A stretch of DNA of 64,000 nt from Undaria pinnatifida (GCA_012845835.1 JABAKD010000019.1:4998994-5062993); one strand, 5' to 3'; counted from the first letter of the stretch, positions 1 to 11,360 are shown. Notes: generated by a model not told the origin, from the sequence alone. A program made the numbers and translations.

Positions 1-316
1 AAGGGGCGGCGCAGACCATTTTTTTTCGAAGCGAGAGAGACAAGACATTCGTCTGACTGAGTGCATTTTGTCGAGACATTTGTCCGAGGTGCCTTTATCG
101 AAATGGACGGCGCATGCCAATTTCTTTTGGAGCAAGACACGTCTGAAGACATTTATCTGGAGTGCCATTTTGTGTCCAAAATGTCTACCTTGAACATGAT
201 AGTTCTCCACAACATATATCTGACTATTCGTGTCATACTGACTTTTGTCGCTTTAACATGTGCTTAGTGCATAATAGAGAGTAGTAGTGGAAAATGAGCT
301 TATCATGTACGGTATA

Positions 317-1727
317 CAGTAGGGGGACCTGTTTATAGTGCCGGTACGTGTCCAGAGATTTCACGGGCACTATACCGGGCACCCGGCACTACCGCGAATA
401 GTGCCAAAACGGCACTTTTGAGGGCTGGCGAATCCCTCATTAGTGCCGGTTTGGCACTAATGAGGTTGTGTTCGACTTGTATTGTGTAGCGCCCACGCTT
501 GCAGGGCCAATAAAGTACGAAATGGATCGACACTACTGTTGAGTGAAGTTCCAGCGGCATGGGCAGACTTTCTCTCTTTCGACACGTGTGGTTCGAACCT
601 GTGGAGCCCACAAGAGTTTGTTGTAAAAAAAGATACAGCAGTAGTTTCGGGCTACAGCCTAACCAGGAACAGCCAGGACTAGTCAACGGCGAAAGAAGCA
701 CGTCATGTACTCGAGTAAGCTGTGACGGCACAAACTGCTTGTAAAGCTCTCATTCGTACAAAATATCACTGCTCGTTGCCAACTATACTGTACCTCGATG
801 TTGCAGAATGAAAATGAAGAATAACTCAAAAAAAAAAAAAAGCGCACCGAAGACAACAACAAAAAAAACACTACAGTTACAGCTGAAAACCCCCGCCCTC
901 ACTACGTCGGGACGAATTCTCTCCTGTCAGCCTGGCGCACCCGCTTCGACGTTGCAAGAAAAGGCCGAAAAAAAAATAAGAGAAGCACGACAGGCAGCGC
1001 ACTGGAAAAAAACTAACAATGAAATCACTGCCACAGCTGCATGTAATCCACGCGCTTACTCCGTAGAAGCAACAAACTCTCTCATCTCTGCCTGGCGCAC
1101 CCGCTTCGCGGCATGTGCTGCAATCATCGCCATCTTCGCTTTCGCTAGGTAGAGCGCCGCGTCTCCGTTCCCACTCTCCTCTGCTGCCGCTTCCAGAACG
1201 CCGAAGTGAGACGACACAGTTCACCATAAGCCTTCGGGCGTTTAAATTGTGCCTTTCCAGCACTGTCTACTAGCGCTTTGCACTTGCCGGCCTTGGTGAC
1301 GCACGCGCTGCAGATGCGGTGATTTTCGTAGTCATCAACAAAGATGCTGCCGCAAATGCCGTGCAGCCGCCCGCCACATCCTCCCTGGCAGCCGTGGCCA
1401 TGAGGGTCTTTCGGCGTTGAGTCTGGTTGAGCGCGTAGTTCACCTTCCGCACATGGCATGGTACGCCCCTGCGTAGAGCTGTTCGGGTCTGCAGCAGCAC
1501 ATGTGCCCTATTTATCTTGTGGAGTCTGTCTTCTCTGCCTGGTGTGTGCGTATATTCGCGCGTGCGGGGTAACCGGCACTATTGAGGGTGATAGCGGTGC
1601 CGACTCGGCACCGCTGTCACCCTCTCTATAGTGCCGGTTTGACACTATTGAGGGCGCCGGCTGTGTTCAGAGATTTTACCGGCACTATATCGGGCACCTG
1701 GCACTAACTAAACAGGTCCTCCTACTG
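317..1727. mobile_element. Pogo/Tc1-mariner-like TIR element, decayed or non-autonomous
   Basis: The two ends are inverted copies: CAGTAGGGGGACCTGTTTA on the left matches the complement of the right end at 18 of 19 positions. Each end is bordered by TA (315-316 and 1728-1729), the target duplication of Tc1/mariner elements. A CAGT start is typical of the pogo/Tigger branch. Inside both ends the word 'agtgccgg' and inverted partners such as 'tagtgccggtttggcacta' recur (340-470 and 1570-1700), forming subterminal hairpins. No DDE transposase is readable over the 1.4 kb. The only ORF with motifs is a minus-strand zinc-finger-like one at 1145-1459. I infer a deletion derivative moved in trans. 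The TIR and TA are seen; the superfamily is inference. Confidence 0.75.
1145..1459 (-). pseudogene. Zinc-finger-like ORF inside the TIR element (fragment)
   Basis: This 104-codon ORF has a cysteine/histidine cluster C-x3-C-x4-H-x2-C, a spacer of 11 residues, then H-x2-C-x2-C-x6-C, roughly residues 24-64. That layout resembles the small PHD-like or zinc-ribbon tails seen in many eukaryotic TIR transposases and their derivatives. A lysine/arginine-rich stretch follows to the end. No catalytic DDE/D residues can be aligned, so it is at most a terminal exon or relic of the element's protein. The start used is the first ATG; an upstream overlapping minus ORF (1270-1500) in another frame suggests a frameshift or lost splice site. 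It could also be a chance ORF, but the cysteine spacing argues against that. Confidence 0.4.
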
Positions 1728-1729
1728 TA

Positions 1730-2840
1730 CGCATAAATATATTTTATCAGCTTAATGCGTAGAACACGCACACCCGTTTAATATTTTAATTTTTTGAAAA
1801 AACACCTAGATCCTGTACTTATCATATTTGGAACGCAATCCTAAAAATAGTATAGTACAATATTTTTTGTGATTATTTGCATGGATAAGCACTTACCGGC
1901 TAGCTTCCTAAGGCCTACCAGCTACTAATATTATGGAAAAATTTGAGCGATTATTTCTGGCGAAAAGTTTTGTAGTTTATAGGCTGCAGAAATAGCTGTA
2001 TCACAAACAAGCGGTGTCCGATATCGCTTTGAGTTTTTGAAGTGGGTTCATTTTGAATCGGTAAGTCTTTTTTTGCCTTTTGCCTTTATCTTTTAAACCT
2101 GGCACGTACACTGTCGCCGGCGACGTTACGCCATCACCACCTCTGCTGAGCAGCTGTACTGCTGCTGTGGTGCTGGTGTGGTGTCCCTGTAATAGTGGAT
2201 TCGATGGTGGTGGTGGTGGTGGTGCTGCTGTCGCGTTCGTGTGAGGACGAAGCTCTGTCTCGCATACAACAACCGCGGTATGCTGCCGTTGTGGGTGTGT
2301 GATTCTTTGTTGTGGGTGATGGATGACGTGTACAGCAGACATGTGTGTGTTCTTCACATTAAACCGTTCTTCTACTCGTCGACATCCAGCACACCCAGTG
2401 TCCGTACTGATTCTTCACCCTAGAAAGATCAGCTCTGTGGTCACAAGCTACGACACAGAGATAATGCATCGTAATGCATTCGACAACGCAATGTCATGCC
2501 CTAGTACTGGGTACGACAGGCACAACATACATACGTCAGCAACAGAAATACATTGGAAGAGAGAATACGAAATAAACAAAAACAAAAACAAAAGCAAAAT
2601 AATTATAAAAAAACAAATAAAACAAAAATGAAAATAAAAACAAAAATGAAACAAACAAAATGAAGGGGAAATCGAAGAAACAACCCAACCGGAAAGGAGA
2701 GCCAAAGCTCGGGAAAGAAACATAATAAAATAAAAAAATAAAAATTAAAACCAAAGTAAGATAATCCGAACACGAGCCAAAAACCTGGACACGCAAGGAG
2801 GGAACAAAGGGGAAAAAAATACCCCAGAAAAAGAAGAAAA
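1730..2840. other. Intergenic, no gene seen
   Basis: AT-rich flank of the TIR element to about 2000, then mixed sequence. There is a short GGT/GTG trinucleotide run at 2204-2225. From about 2560 to 2840 the plus strand is nearly all A with C and G interruptions, giving long F/L/Y-rich minus ORFs that are compositional artefacts. Confidence 0.6.
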
Positions 2841-2842
2841 CG

Positions 2843-3600
2843 TACCTACTAGTCGGCCTGGTACCTTGCTACCCTGTCTGCCATCTCCTTCCTGCCTTCG
2901 TCCACCGCGGTCTCCCTTCTATTCCTCCTGTTGCCCCCCCTGCCCCCGCTCCCTTGGACGGCTTTCCTTCTACTCCTCCTGTTTCCCCCCCCCTCCCCCC
3001 TTTGTGTTCTTCTCATTAAACCAAAATACCTTAAAAAAGAGAGAAACAACGAAAGAAACCAAGACAAAACAAATAAATAAATGAATAAATAAACAAATAA
3101 AAAGGGGAGCCAAAGCTCGGGAGATAGAAACATACCCCGAGCATGAGCCAAAATGGACATGCAAGGGGGAAAGAAAGGGAAAAAAAAAAAAAAATACCCC
3201 GGAAAAAAAGGAAACAAGTAAAAGAAGGGAGACTGGAAGGGCCAAATAAAACAGGCTCGTCACCTACCCACCATGCAAGACTCCCTTCATAAGGATAAGA
3301 AGGGGAAAGAAAAAAGGAAAGAAAATAAATGAATTCACGGAAAAATCAAAGTACCAAGGCATCACATTCCGAGCAGCCGCAGCAGTTGGCGGTACGAGTG
3401 GCATAGATAGAAAGGTTCCACCTACTAGTCGGCCTGGTACCTTGCTACCCTGCCTGCGGTCTCCTTCCTACTTTCATCTACCGCGGTTTCCCTTCTACTC
3501 CTCCTGTCCCCCCCCCTGCCCCCATACCCTTGTGCGGTGTTCCTTCTACCCCTCCTGCTGCCCCCCCTCCCCCCGTTCCCTTCGACACCACCCACGGCGG
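2843..3600. repeat. Pair of pyrimidine-rich direct repeats with A-rich spacer
   Basis: The segment starting at about 2846 with 'cctactagtcggcctggtac' recurs at about 3421 and continues through repeated 'ttctactcctcctg' plus C-run motifs to about 3000 and 3590. The spacer (3020-3410) is A-rich and repeats the phrase 'agccaaagctcgg' also seen at 2700. The arrangement looks like a duplicated block roughly 575 bp long. Predicted proline/leucine-rich ORFs across it follow from the composition. Confidence 0.7.
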
Positions 3601-3839
3601 ATGCGCGGCGCTATCTACTCAGCTTTGCCTCATCCTCGTGCCACCTGCCCATGAACCGTTCAGCTGCTTCGAGGACCCCCCGGTACCACTTGCCCGCCTT
3701 TTTTGCTGCAGTGGGCCACAGCGCGGTCCCAACTCCAAAAACTAAGGGGGAGTGTTCCGTTGATCCCTCGTTGGCTTTGAACACCGTAAGGTCCTCAGCT
3801 ATGGCTCTAGGCCAAGTCTTGGCATTAATCATACCAGGT

Positions 3840-4159
3840 ACAGTTTTTTTTCTTCTTCATTTTTTTCACTTCCACTTTTCAGCTTCTGGACAAGCCGTGG
3901 TCACAGGTGTCGTCCCTTCTTCTCCCCGATTCTTGCCTTCGATTTTTATCGCGCAAAGGGTTCAGCAATCCCACTGCTCGTCGATTTTCCATCGAGTGTC
4001 TTGCTGACTCGCGCTCTCGCGCTTTCCGCAAGCCAATTGGTGCACAAGAAAAACGTTCCTACGAGTATGGACTATACGAATATGCACTCGGGGGGACTCA
4101 AACTCACGAAACTGACCTGTACCGGGCTCGAGGATAACCTGATACGCCACCGGGGCGAC
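3840..4159 (-). mobile_element. tRNA-derived SINE, copy A
   Basis: Read on the minus strand the element begins at about 4159 with 'gtcgccccggtggcgtatca' and carries a tRNA-like head of about 75 bp ending in a B-box-like 'gagtttgagtcccc'. It then has a body of about 240 bp and an A-rich tail at 3885-3840. The same head plus body occurs at 11510 (plus) and 27254 (minus), so this is a dispersed family. The pol III box assignment rests on sequence resemblance; the A box is weak. It encodes no protein, and retroposition would need a LINE elsewhere. Confidence 0.7.
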
Positions 4160-4171
4160 TGGCTTGGTTAC

Positions 4172-4405
4172 TTTTTTCTTGTTTTTTATCCTCCGGCGGA
4201 TGAGGAAAAATATTGCTTAAGCTCACCACACTTCCACGTATTTTCATACGCGTCGTGTGTCGATTTAACTCGGTTCCTTTCGCAACCCTACGCTAGCTGG
4301 CGCACCCTTCGGATCCCACTGTAGGGATAGCGTGAGCTGCCCCTGTCAATGGCCCTCGTTATAATCCCGGCAGCGCAAGCTGCCTTTGTGTACGGATGCG
4401 TGTGT
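4172..4405. repeat. Short dispersed repeat, copy 1 (partner at 9013-9232)
   Basis: From 'ttttttatcctccggcggat' through the region ending 'acggatgcgtg', this block matches 9013-9232 in the same orientation with scattered substitutions and small indels. It abuts the head of SINE copy A. It contains no ORF. It may be a second non-coding retroposon or MITE; I saw no clear target duplication. Confidence 0.7.
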
Positions 4406-4617
4406 ACTGGCTTAGTGTATAATTTTTTGGGGCGGAGGAACCGACTTTCATTCTCAAATGCTGTATTATGAGTAACATATTAGATAACTACGAGTAATAA
4501 CATTGGTGTATTCGTACTCCTCCCGATATTAAAGCCGGGGGGAAGAAAAATCAAAATAAACCGCCTACCACACATTTGATAGAGAAGTATAGCAGTGGAA
4601 ACTACAGTAATAATATA

Positions 4618-5930
4618 ATTATTATAAAAATTAAAATACACTCCAGCTGTGAGATCGAAGATTTCGTCGAAACTCATCTTTGCAAGCTGTGTGTGATACT
4701 CCGATCGCGCGCATTACGAGTTGTGTGTCCTCATTAAGGATGTAGGTCGGCGACTCCCCTTACAGCTACAGTGTAGCTATCAGGGTCAACAGGATGATTT
4801 TAGTCAGTCTGTGCGCGGAAACTATAAAATCCGTTTCTGAGGGGGACAAAATCTGACAGCTGTGAAGGGAAAGGGGGGGCCTGGTTTTGATCAAAAGCGA
4901 GCGGGTTTGGAGGGGGGCGGGGGGGGGGGGGGGGGGGGGGGGAAGGGGTAATTTGTGCATGTAAGCTATAAATCCTTTCGAGGGGATAAATCTGACGGTT
5001 TTGGCACCAGTATATTATTGGGGGCGGGGGGGGGGGGGTTGGGGCGGGGGGGGGGGGGGGGGGCAGCTCGATATGTGCCTGGAAACTACACATTATTTCG
5101 AGGGGATAAATGTGACATTTTTGGAAATAATACATCAGTTTATCGTGTATATCCTGGGGTAAGTCGTACAATCAGTGAGCAAAGAGAGGGTGGAGTGTTC
5201 GAGGGGGTGGGGTTGGGATGGGTTGGGGGGGGAGGGTGGGGGGTGGGGGCGGGGGTGGGGGGGGGGGGGGGGGGGAGGGCTTTAGGTGAGGGGTTTGTTA
5301 TACGTGTGGTGCTAGGTCTAGGCGAAGGTGCGGGTGATGGGGAAGAAGGGGGCGTTCGAGGCGGGGGGGGCGGGGGGGGGGGGGGGGGGGGAAACAGCGG
5401 CATGGATGGCTCTCGAAAGATAATGAGGTGATATCCTGTGCGTGAAGTGTTTATTAATGTGGCGGATTTCGATATTTGGTGGGGCGTTTGAGTAAGGGAG
5501 AGCAAGAGGGGGGGGGGGGGGGGGGGGGAGATTTTTTAGGAGGTTTAGGTCACAAATAATATTCAAATACACTTCGGCTGTGAGATCAAAGATATGTATC
5601 AGCTTGTTATACGCGTGGTTCTAGGTCTAGGCGATCGTCCAGGTGGTCGGGAAAGAGGGGGCGTTGGAGGGGGGGCGGGGGGGGGGAGAAGCAGCGGCAT
5701 GGATGGCTCTCGAAAGATAATGAGGTGATATCCTGTGCGTGAAGTGTTTATTAATGTGGCGGATTTTGATATTTGGTGGGGCGTTTGAGTAAGGGAGAGC
5801 AAGAGGGGGGGGGGGGATTTTTAGGAGGTTTAGGTCACAAATAATATTCAAATACACTTTATAATTATACAATAGAAGATGCGATGTTAGATCTAGCTCA
5901 AAATTCCCCACCTAAAGTAAAAATACCAAC
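4618..5930 (+). repeat. Family G repeat: head plus G-run modules
   Basis: The head starts with 'aaaatacactccagctgtga' and runs about 240 bp to 'gggggacaaaatctgacag'. Successive modules follow, separated by G runs of up to about 28 (4911-4942, 5024-5063, 5225-5275, 5362-5391, 5506-5529). Each module restates a core of about 45 bp: a 'ggaaactataaa'-like string, a spacer, then 'ggggataaatctgac'-like. From about 5280 a second module type ('ggtgctaggtctaggcga', then 'catggatggctctcgaaaga' and 'ggggcgtttgag') appears twice, at 5280-5590 and 5600-5870. Proline-rich minus ORFs here arise from the C runs and are not genes. Confidence 0.75.
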
Positions 5931-5934
5931 ACTC

Positions 5935-6340
5935 ACCATTACGGTGTTTTTCGTTTAATAAACAAAAAATAGGACCCCTCCTAATGAAAACCCACCCATA
6001 TAGTCTAGAATATTACAAGTAAGTACCGACAACGCAGCTTGCAAACATGAGTATTGACCTGAAATCCGTCGAACTCACGGATGACGTCCTTGAAATATTT
6101 TTTACTTCGAAGTATAAAATATGTATAGTCTAGACTACTCGTATAGACCCTAGAATGTGTATAGTCTAGATTATGTGTGAGTTTTTTATGAACAAAACAC
6201 TATCACCCCTCCTTTTATGAAAAAAACTCACCCACATAGTATGGTGCAAGTACCAACAACGCAGCGTGCAAAGATGAGTAATGACCCGAATTTTTTCGAA
6301 CTCACGGCTGACGCCCTTGAAATATTTTCATAAAATATTA
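5935..6340. repeat. Diverged tandem duplication, about 226 bp unit
   Basis: Two diverged copies side by side: 'caaacatgagtattgacc' at 6042 corresponds to 'caaagatgagtaatgacc' at 6268. Flanking text ('cgaactcacgg', 'cccttgaaatatttt', 'acccctcct', 'ctcacccacatagt') matches in order. CTAGAC-type short palindromes lie between the copies (6125-6175). No coding potential. Confidence 0.65.
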
Positions 6341-6341
6341 A

Positions 6342-6520
6342 TACAAATACACTCCGGCTGTGAGATCAAAGATTTTGCCAAAACTCATCTTCGCAAGCTG
6401 TGTGTGATACTCCCATTTCGCGCGTCACGGGTTGTGTGTAGGTCGGCGACTCCACTTTCAAATGCACAATGTCGCTGTCAGGGTCAACACGGTGATCTTA
6501 ATCAGTCTGAACGGGTGCAG
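6342..6520 (+). repeat. Family G head, partial
   Basis: Matches the head from 'tacactccggctgtgagatc' to 'cagggtcaacacggtgatct'. It stops before the first G-run module and has lost about 50 bp around the 'cctcattaagg' segment. Confidence 0.7.
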
Positions 6521-6719
6521 TAAGCTCCTCCTAGGACCTGTAAATTTTTGCGACATATCCCTTCTATACGGGACCTCTGCCTTCACCGGTCATACGACTA
6601 CTGCCGACAGGATATAGTATTAATCTGGTGCATTCCACAGCTGTCAGATTTGGTCACCCTCAAAAATAGGTTTGTATAGACTATAGTTTACCCGCACCGA
6701 TTGATTAACATCATCATGT

Positions 6720-7220
6720 TGACCCTCGTACAAGCTACACTGCTGAAGTTCTAAGGAGAGTCGCCGACCTAATCTTTCATGAGGACACACACCTCCTTAT
6801 ACGCGCGAGTGCTCAGAGTATCACACATACAGACAGCGTGCAAACATGAGTTTAGGCGACATCTTCGATCTCACTGCCTTCTTTTTTTCATGGTCTGGCT
6901 TGTTTTGTTGTGTTATCGCACAGGATACGATAACGGTTCACCTTACTCTACCTTGCTTGATGAATTGCGACTGTTTTGTTTACTCTACACTCCAGATATA
7001 TGTGAGTTCGACCAAAATTTATGTTTATCATCTGAACTCAGCTTTGCAAGCTGCGTGTGATACCTCGATCGCGCGCGCTACGCGTTGTGCACCCTTGTGA
7101 AGGATACGGGTCGGTGACTCCCCTGTTAATAATGCCACGGTCAACAGGACTAAGACGTTCATCCTTGTCCTACGCACAGAAACTGTATGACTCACGTTGA
7201 GGGGGACAAAACCAGACATC
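6720..7220. repeat. Two diverged family G heads in opposite orientation around a shared insert
   Basis: 6720-6890 is a minus-orientation head ('gagtcgccgacct', 'gtatcacaca', 'gcaaacatgag'). 7005-7220 is a plus-orientation head ('ctttgcaagctgcgtgtgat', then 'gggggacaaaaccagacatc'). Between them, 6886-6990 ('catggtctggcttgttttgt' and onward) is a different dispersed sequence that recurs at 56565-56690. All are older and more diverged than the 10.9 or 12.1 kb copies. Confidence 0.6.
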
Positions 7221-7229
7221 TGTAGAATT

Positions 7230-8205
7230 GAATATATATGGAACAATCACGGTTGACGAAGGCTACACGGTAGGGGGGTACCCCCGTTGTTCATTATCGG
7301 GTCTAAGCCAATATTATTAGTGCACAACAGTGACTCTGTACCTCACTGACGAAACGACTGATTTACACGATATTTTTCGCGCAGCGTGGCTAACTATTGC
7401 ACTTGCGGGTTCACATCGCCAGCTCAAAGTAGCACCCAAGCCTAAGAACGCAACGGAGCAGGGGGTCACTCGCGTGAGTGACTCCGGGACGCTGCAAAGA
7501 ACGGCCCATACAAGGACCCCCCTTTCGTAGCATTGATTGTCTGCCAGAGTGGGAGTTAGCTTTTGGAGTGGGTTACTTAGTTCTACCGGGTTTGTACGCA
7601 TGTTCCTGCATATCCCCTGGATATATATGAGGCTGGCCAGCGGAGGTCTAGCCCAGGCCTGATGGTCGGCTTTTGGTGCTGTCGAGTCATATGTGGAACA
7701 TGCGGTGGACGTCGATCGCTTCTGATCCGAAGTAACCTCTCTGCTCTGCTCTGCTCTTCTCTTGATGTCATGCAATGGCACACCCACACACCTGTATTGA
7801 TCGAATGAAGACCGACGGGTGAGATCTGGCGTTCTGCACCAGTAGTCGGGCGGTGAACACTTGATCCTAACGCTCTTTGAGCGTCCATCCAACACACTCC
7901 GAGGGAAGACACGAACTATAGCGTGGATTCAAAACGCAAGAAACCTGTACTCTCCACAGATGGAAGCTCTTGCGCTCAAACAGAAGTGCTCGAAAGTGCG
8001 TCACAGCATTACCCGATTGTTTTCGCTGTTCTAGCAAGCCTCCTCCATTCAAAAAATTGTGTGAGGCGACCGTCGGCCCCAAAGTATCATAGCGCAACCA
8101 ACGCACCTGTAAAGAAGTGTTGGGGAAGGTCGTAAGTCATATCGCGAAAAAAACGGAATAGCTTCCCCCATATGAATTAATCGGGACTACGTACATAGAG
8201 AGTTA
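7230..8205. other. No gene recognised
   Basis: Apparently single-copy within the window. Overlapping minus ORFs at 7317-7912 (192 and 109 codons) lack recognisable domains and show no coding-like composition, so I do not call them. A short 'ctctgctctgctctgctctt' microsatellite lies near 7740. Confidence 0.5.
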
Positions 8206-8212
8206 ATGTGAG

Positions 8213-8438
<226 letters not shown>

Positions 8439-8629
8439 TACAACAAACAAAACATTCAAGGGTAGATCGATTCCTCGGTAGAGTCGACCTGTTAGGCATA
8501 ACTGAAAGCGTGAACCAAATGTGGCCACCAGTAATCTCTGGAACACTCAAGCTGAGCCACCTCGTGGGGCCGCGCTTGATATGTTTTGATTATAATATAT
8601 TAAGACTTAAAGGATAGAGACTAGACTAC

Positions 8630-9010
8630 ATGATGAACTGATTCAATCCTTCCACAACCGTCAGATTTGTTCCCTTTGAGTATTTATAGTTTCCGCGCAC
8701 AAACTGAGTTGCCCAGCCAGTTACCCCCTCCACCCCCCACCCCCCGCGCACCCTCTTGTTCAAATTCAGGCGCCCACGCCGTTAAAATCTCGAACCTCCA
8801 CTAACCGCCCATACGACTTGACCCCTTTTGAGCCCCCGAACTCCTCCCTATACTAAACCCAAGTAATTTTGTCCCTAAAAACGGGTTTCCAGTTGTAAAA
8901 GGGTTAAAGGATACACTTGATAAACCGATACATTTCCTTCCTCAGATGTCCGATTTCGTCCCCCTTAAAAACGGGTTTCATGGTTTCCGCGCACAGACTG
9001 ACTAACATCT
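8630..9010 (-). repeat. Family G modules, minus orientation
   Basis: Two cores in minus orientation ('tatagtttccgcgcacaaac' near 8690 and 'tggtttccgcgcacagactg' near 8985) are separated by C-rich text and 'gataaaccgatacatttcct'. This is the inverse of the head-module junction seen at 4818-4870. It ends against the short dispersed repeat at 9013. Confidence 0.65.
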
Positions 9011-9012
9011 GT

Positions 9013-9232
9013 TTTTATTTTCTTTTTTATCCTCCGACGGATAAGGAAAATAATCACCACACTTCCGCGTATTTTCATACACGTCGTGTGTCGATTTAAC
9101 TCAATTGCTATCGCAACCCAGCGCTAGCTGGCGTGTCCTTCGTATCCCACTATAGCGGTAACGTGAGCTGTCCCTATCGGCGGTCCTCGTTACTACCCCG
9201 GCGGCGAAAGCTGCCGTTGTATACGGATGCGT
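9013..9232. repeat. Short dispersed repeat, copy 2
   Basis: Same orientation partner of 4172-4405; shares 'cacacttccgcgtattttca', 'gtgtgtcgatttaactc', 'gctagctggcg' and 'tacggatgcgtg'. No ORF. Confidence 0.7.
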
Positions 9233-9334
9233 GAGTATGTCGACCAGGCCTGTCCCCTGAGGGTCAGGTTCGATGGAGACTAACATCACCCTTTGACCAG
9301 GGCTGATAAAACCTACCCTGTAGTTCCAAGGGGA

Positions 9335-9445
9335 GTCGCAGACCTACGATATCCCCAATGAGGACACACACCCAGTAATACGTCTGATCGGAGTATTACA
9401 CACAGTTTGCAAAGATGTGTTTCAAAATCAATCATCTTCGATGTC
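9335..9445 (-). repeat. Family G head fragment, minus orientation
   Basis: Contains 'ggggagtcgcagacctac', 'aatgaggacacacac', 'gatcggagtattacacac' and 'tttgcaaagatg', the inverse of the head. Downstream to 9700 I see no gene. A string 'aagctattggttatccttgt' at 9603 has a counterpart in inverse orientation at about 55,780. Confidence 0.55.
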
Positions 9446-9710
9446 ACAGGCGGTCCAATGAAGTGTGTATTACTTCTTATACTACAGTATGCAAAATAGA
9501 AGGTTCCTCGTCGGAACGCCGGACGGACCGCGGTATCGTGAAATCCCGGGGGGGTCGCAAGGAGAAACGGGAGACACGGGTGTTGTAATGCTAGTTTGAG
9601 TAAGCTATTGGTTATCCTTGTGCAATTGGTCGAACGGACTGATACCCCACTAATTCCTTGATACCGGTAACACACGTATGTATAAATACATTTCCATCTA
9701 TAATAAATCA

Positions 9711-10110
9711 GGGCATGTCATGGGCCGAAAGGGCGGGCCGGGCAGGGCCTGTCTGAAATATGCCATAGGCCGGGCCAGGCCGGGTAAGGAATTTAGAAGA
9801 AGTGATGAGCCGGGTCGGTTCGGGCCAGAAAAAAAATGCAAATGTGATGGGCCGGGCCGGTCGGGGCCGAGGAGTTGGAAATTTGATTCGCCGGGCCGGT
9901 CCGGGGTCTGTGGGATGTGGGCTTTATATGGGCCCCTCTGCCGAACCCACGAGTCGACCCAAGACCTTTCACAGGGCGGCCCAGGTCGCGGCCCATGAAA
10001 TGTGGTGTACTACTACAGTTGTTGCTGCTATAAAATGTGCATTGACGAAGTCCACCCTGCCCAATAGATGGCCCACGCCTTTTTCCGGGCCGACCCGGCC
10101 GCGGCCCATC
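9711..10110. mobile_element. Candidate hAT-like element with GGGCCGGGCC subterminal repeats
   Basis: The block is studded with GGGCCGG and its complement: plus-oriented 'catgggccg', 'gggccgggcagggcc', 'ggccgggccaggccggg' and 'tgggccgggccggtc' on the left, inverse 'cgggccgacccggccgcggc' plus 'ccatcatatg' on the right. Left 'tcatgggccg' and right 'cggcccatca' are inverted. Reiterated GGGCCGGGCC near the ends is common in hAT-type non-autonomous elements of plants and algae. I could not fix an 8-bp target duplication, so the boundaries and class are tentative. The Gly/Arg-rich ORFs it generates are not genes. Confidence 0.4.
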
Positions 10111-10890
10111 ATATGTTATTATGTGCGGTACGTACTATTATAACGACTTCGACGTTCGCCCTGCATATCCAAGGCAACCAACCCACATTTTTCATTTTTC
10201 TGGCCAACACACGGGCCGGCCCGCGTGTAACCTGTGCAAAAAAGCCGCAAAAGAGCGGTTTACGGTTTGTTTTGCAGCAAAAGACAGCAACAACAGGCGA
10301 GGAGAACACAATTGATTGGATACTCGCGATATGCATACTGAACGAAAAGTGAAGATGGTTTATAAGTCAGGCATATCTCTGCACACCAGGCACAACCGCT
10401 GTTGCTGCTGCCATCGCCAGAGTACGCTACTACACTCCGGACAGGACGCGAGCAGAACCGAACAACAAACTGCCGTAGGAAACAACATCTAACTGCTGCT
10501 ATGTAGTTATACTGTCCCCTAATCAACCTTGACTAAAGACTTCAAGTGCAGCTGCTCATCCACATATTGTGGCCTATCACATCTCACGAGCACCACACTC
10601 TCCTAGACTGTATATCCTGCATCCTCTTCACCAACGACAGCCTGCGCCTTTGCAGCAAGGCTTCGTAGTGCCTTCACGCGTGCGTTCTTCGTCTCTTGCC
10701 GTTCGTCAAAGAGGACGGCTGAATGGCTGAAGCCCTACACGAGAGAAGAAGCACCCCTCCCAACCTGCGTCTTGCAGAGAGGGGGTGAGGACTCTGTCGA
10801 ACCGCCGGCTAAGCCCAACGCCCACATAATGATTGCGCTGTTGACTCGATGTCGACTGGACCGTGGCCTGTGCCAGAGGAATTTAAATAT
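10110..10890. other. No gene recognised
   Basis: Mixed composition without repeated blocks that I can match elsewhere. Small ORFs (for example 10260-10526 minus, cysteine-rich by chance) have no motif. Confidence 0.5.
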
Positions 10891-10892
10891 AT

Positions 10893-11360
10893 TATAAAAA
10901 TGAAAATACACTCCAGCTGTGAGATCGAAGATTTCGTCGAAACTCATCTTTGCAAGCTGTGTGTGATACTCCGATCGCGCGCATCACGAGTTGTGTGTCC
11001 TCATTAAGGATATAGGTCGGCGACTCCCCTTACAACTACAGTGTAGCTATCAGGGTCAACAGGATGATTTTAGTCAGTCTGTGCGCGGAAACTATAAAAC
11101 CCGTTTCCCATATGGTCTAATCAAGAAACAACAACGGGTGTTTTTGATGGAAAAAAATAATAGATGCGTATCGTCATGTCAGCTGTTTCTTGTCACAGCA
11201 GTACCAATCACCAATAACATTATTGAAGTTATCTAGATTCTCATATCTCCTGATGATAGCAACGCTCTGAATCAGCTCTACCAGGTATTATTATAAAAAA
11301 TGAAAATACACTCCAGCTGTGAGATCGAAGATTTCGTCGAAACTCATCTTTGCAGGTATT
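10893..11360 (+). repeat. Family G heads: one nearly full, one truncated
   Basis: 10893-11110 is a nearly full head ending 'aaactataaaacccgtttcc', where it jumps to unrelated sequence before any G-run module. A second start, 'tgaaaatacactccagctgt' at 11300, copies only the first 60 bp. Both starts are preceded by 'attataaaaa(t)gaaaataca', which suggests this AT-rich string is the true left edge of the family. Confidence 0.75.

Noticed and set aside
2536-3263. Phenylalanine/leucine-rich minus ORFs resembling membrane proteins
   Set aside because: Caused by A-rich plus-strand low-complexity sequence.
3611-3832. 73-codon minus ORF with KKAGKWYRGVLEAAERFMGR
   Set aside because: Helix-like composition is suggestive, but it is short, lies between a repeat and a SINE, and has no recognisable family; too little to call.
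4766-5911. Proline-rich minus-strand ORFs
   Set aside because: Produced by C runs complementary to the family G G-runs; they recur wherever the runs do and have no conserved start.
7317-7912. 192-codon minus ORF as a gene
   Set aside because: Overlaps another long minus ORF in a different frame, has no domain and no coding-like composition.
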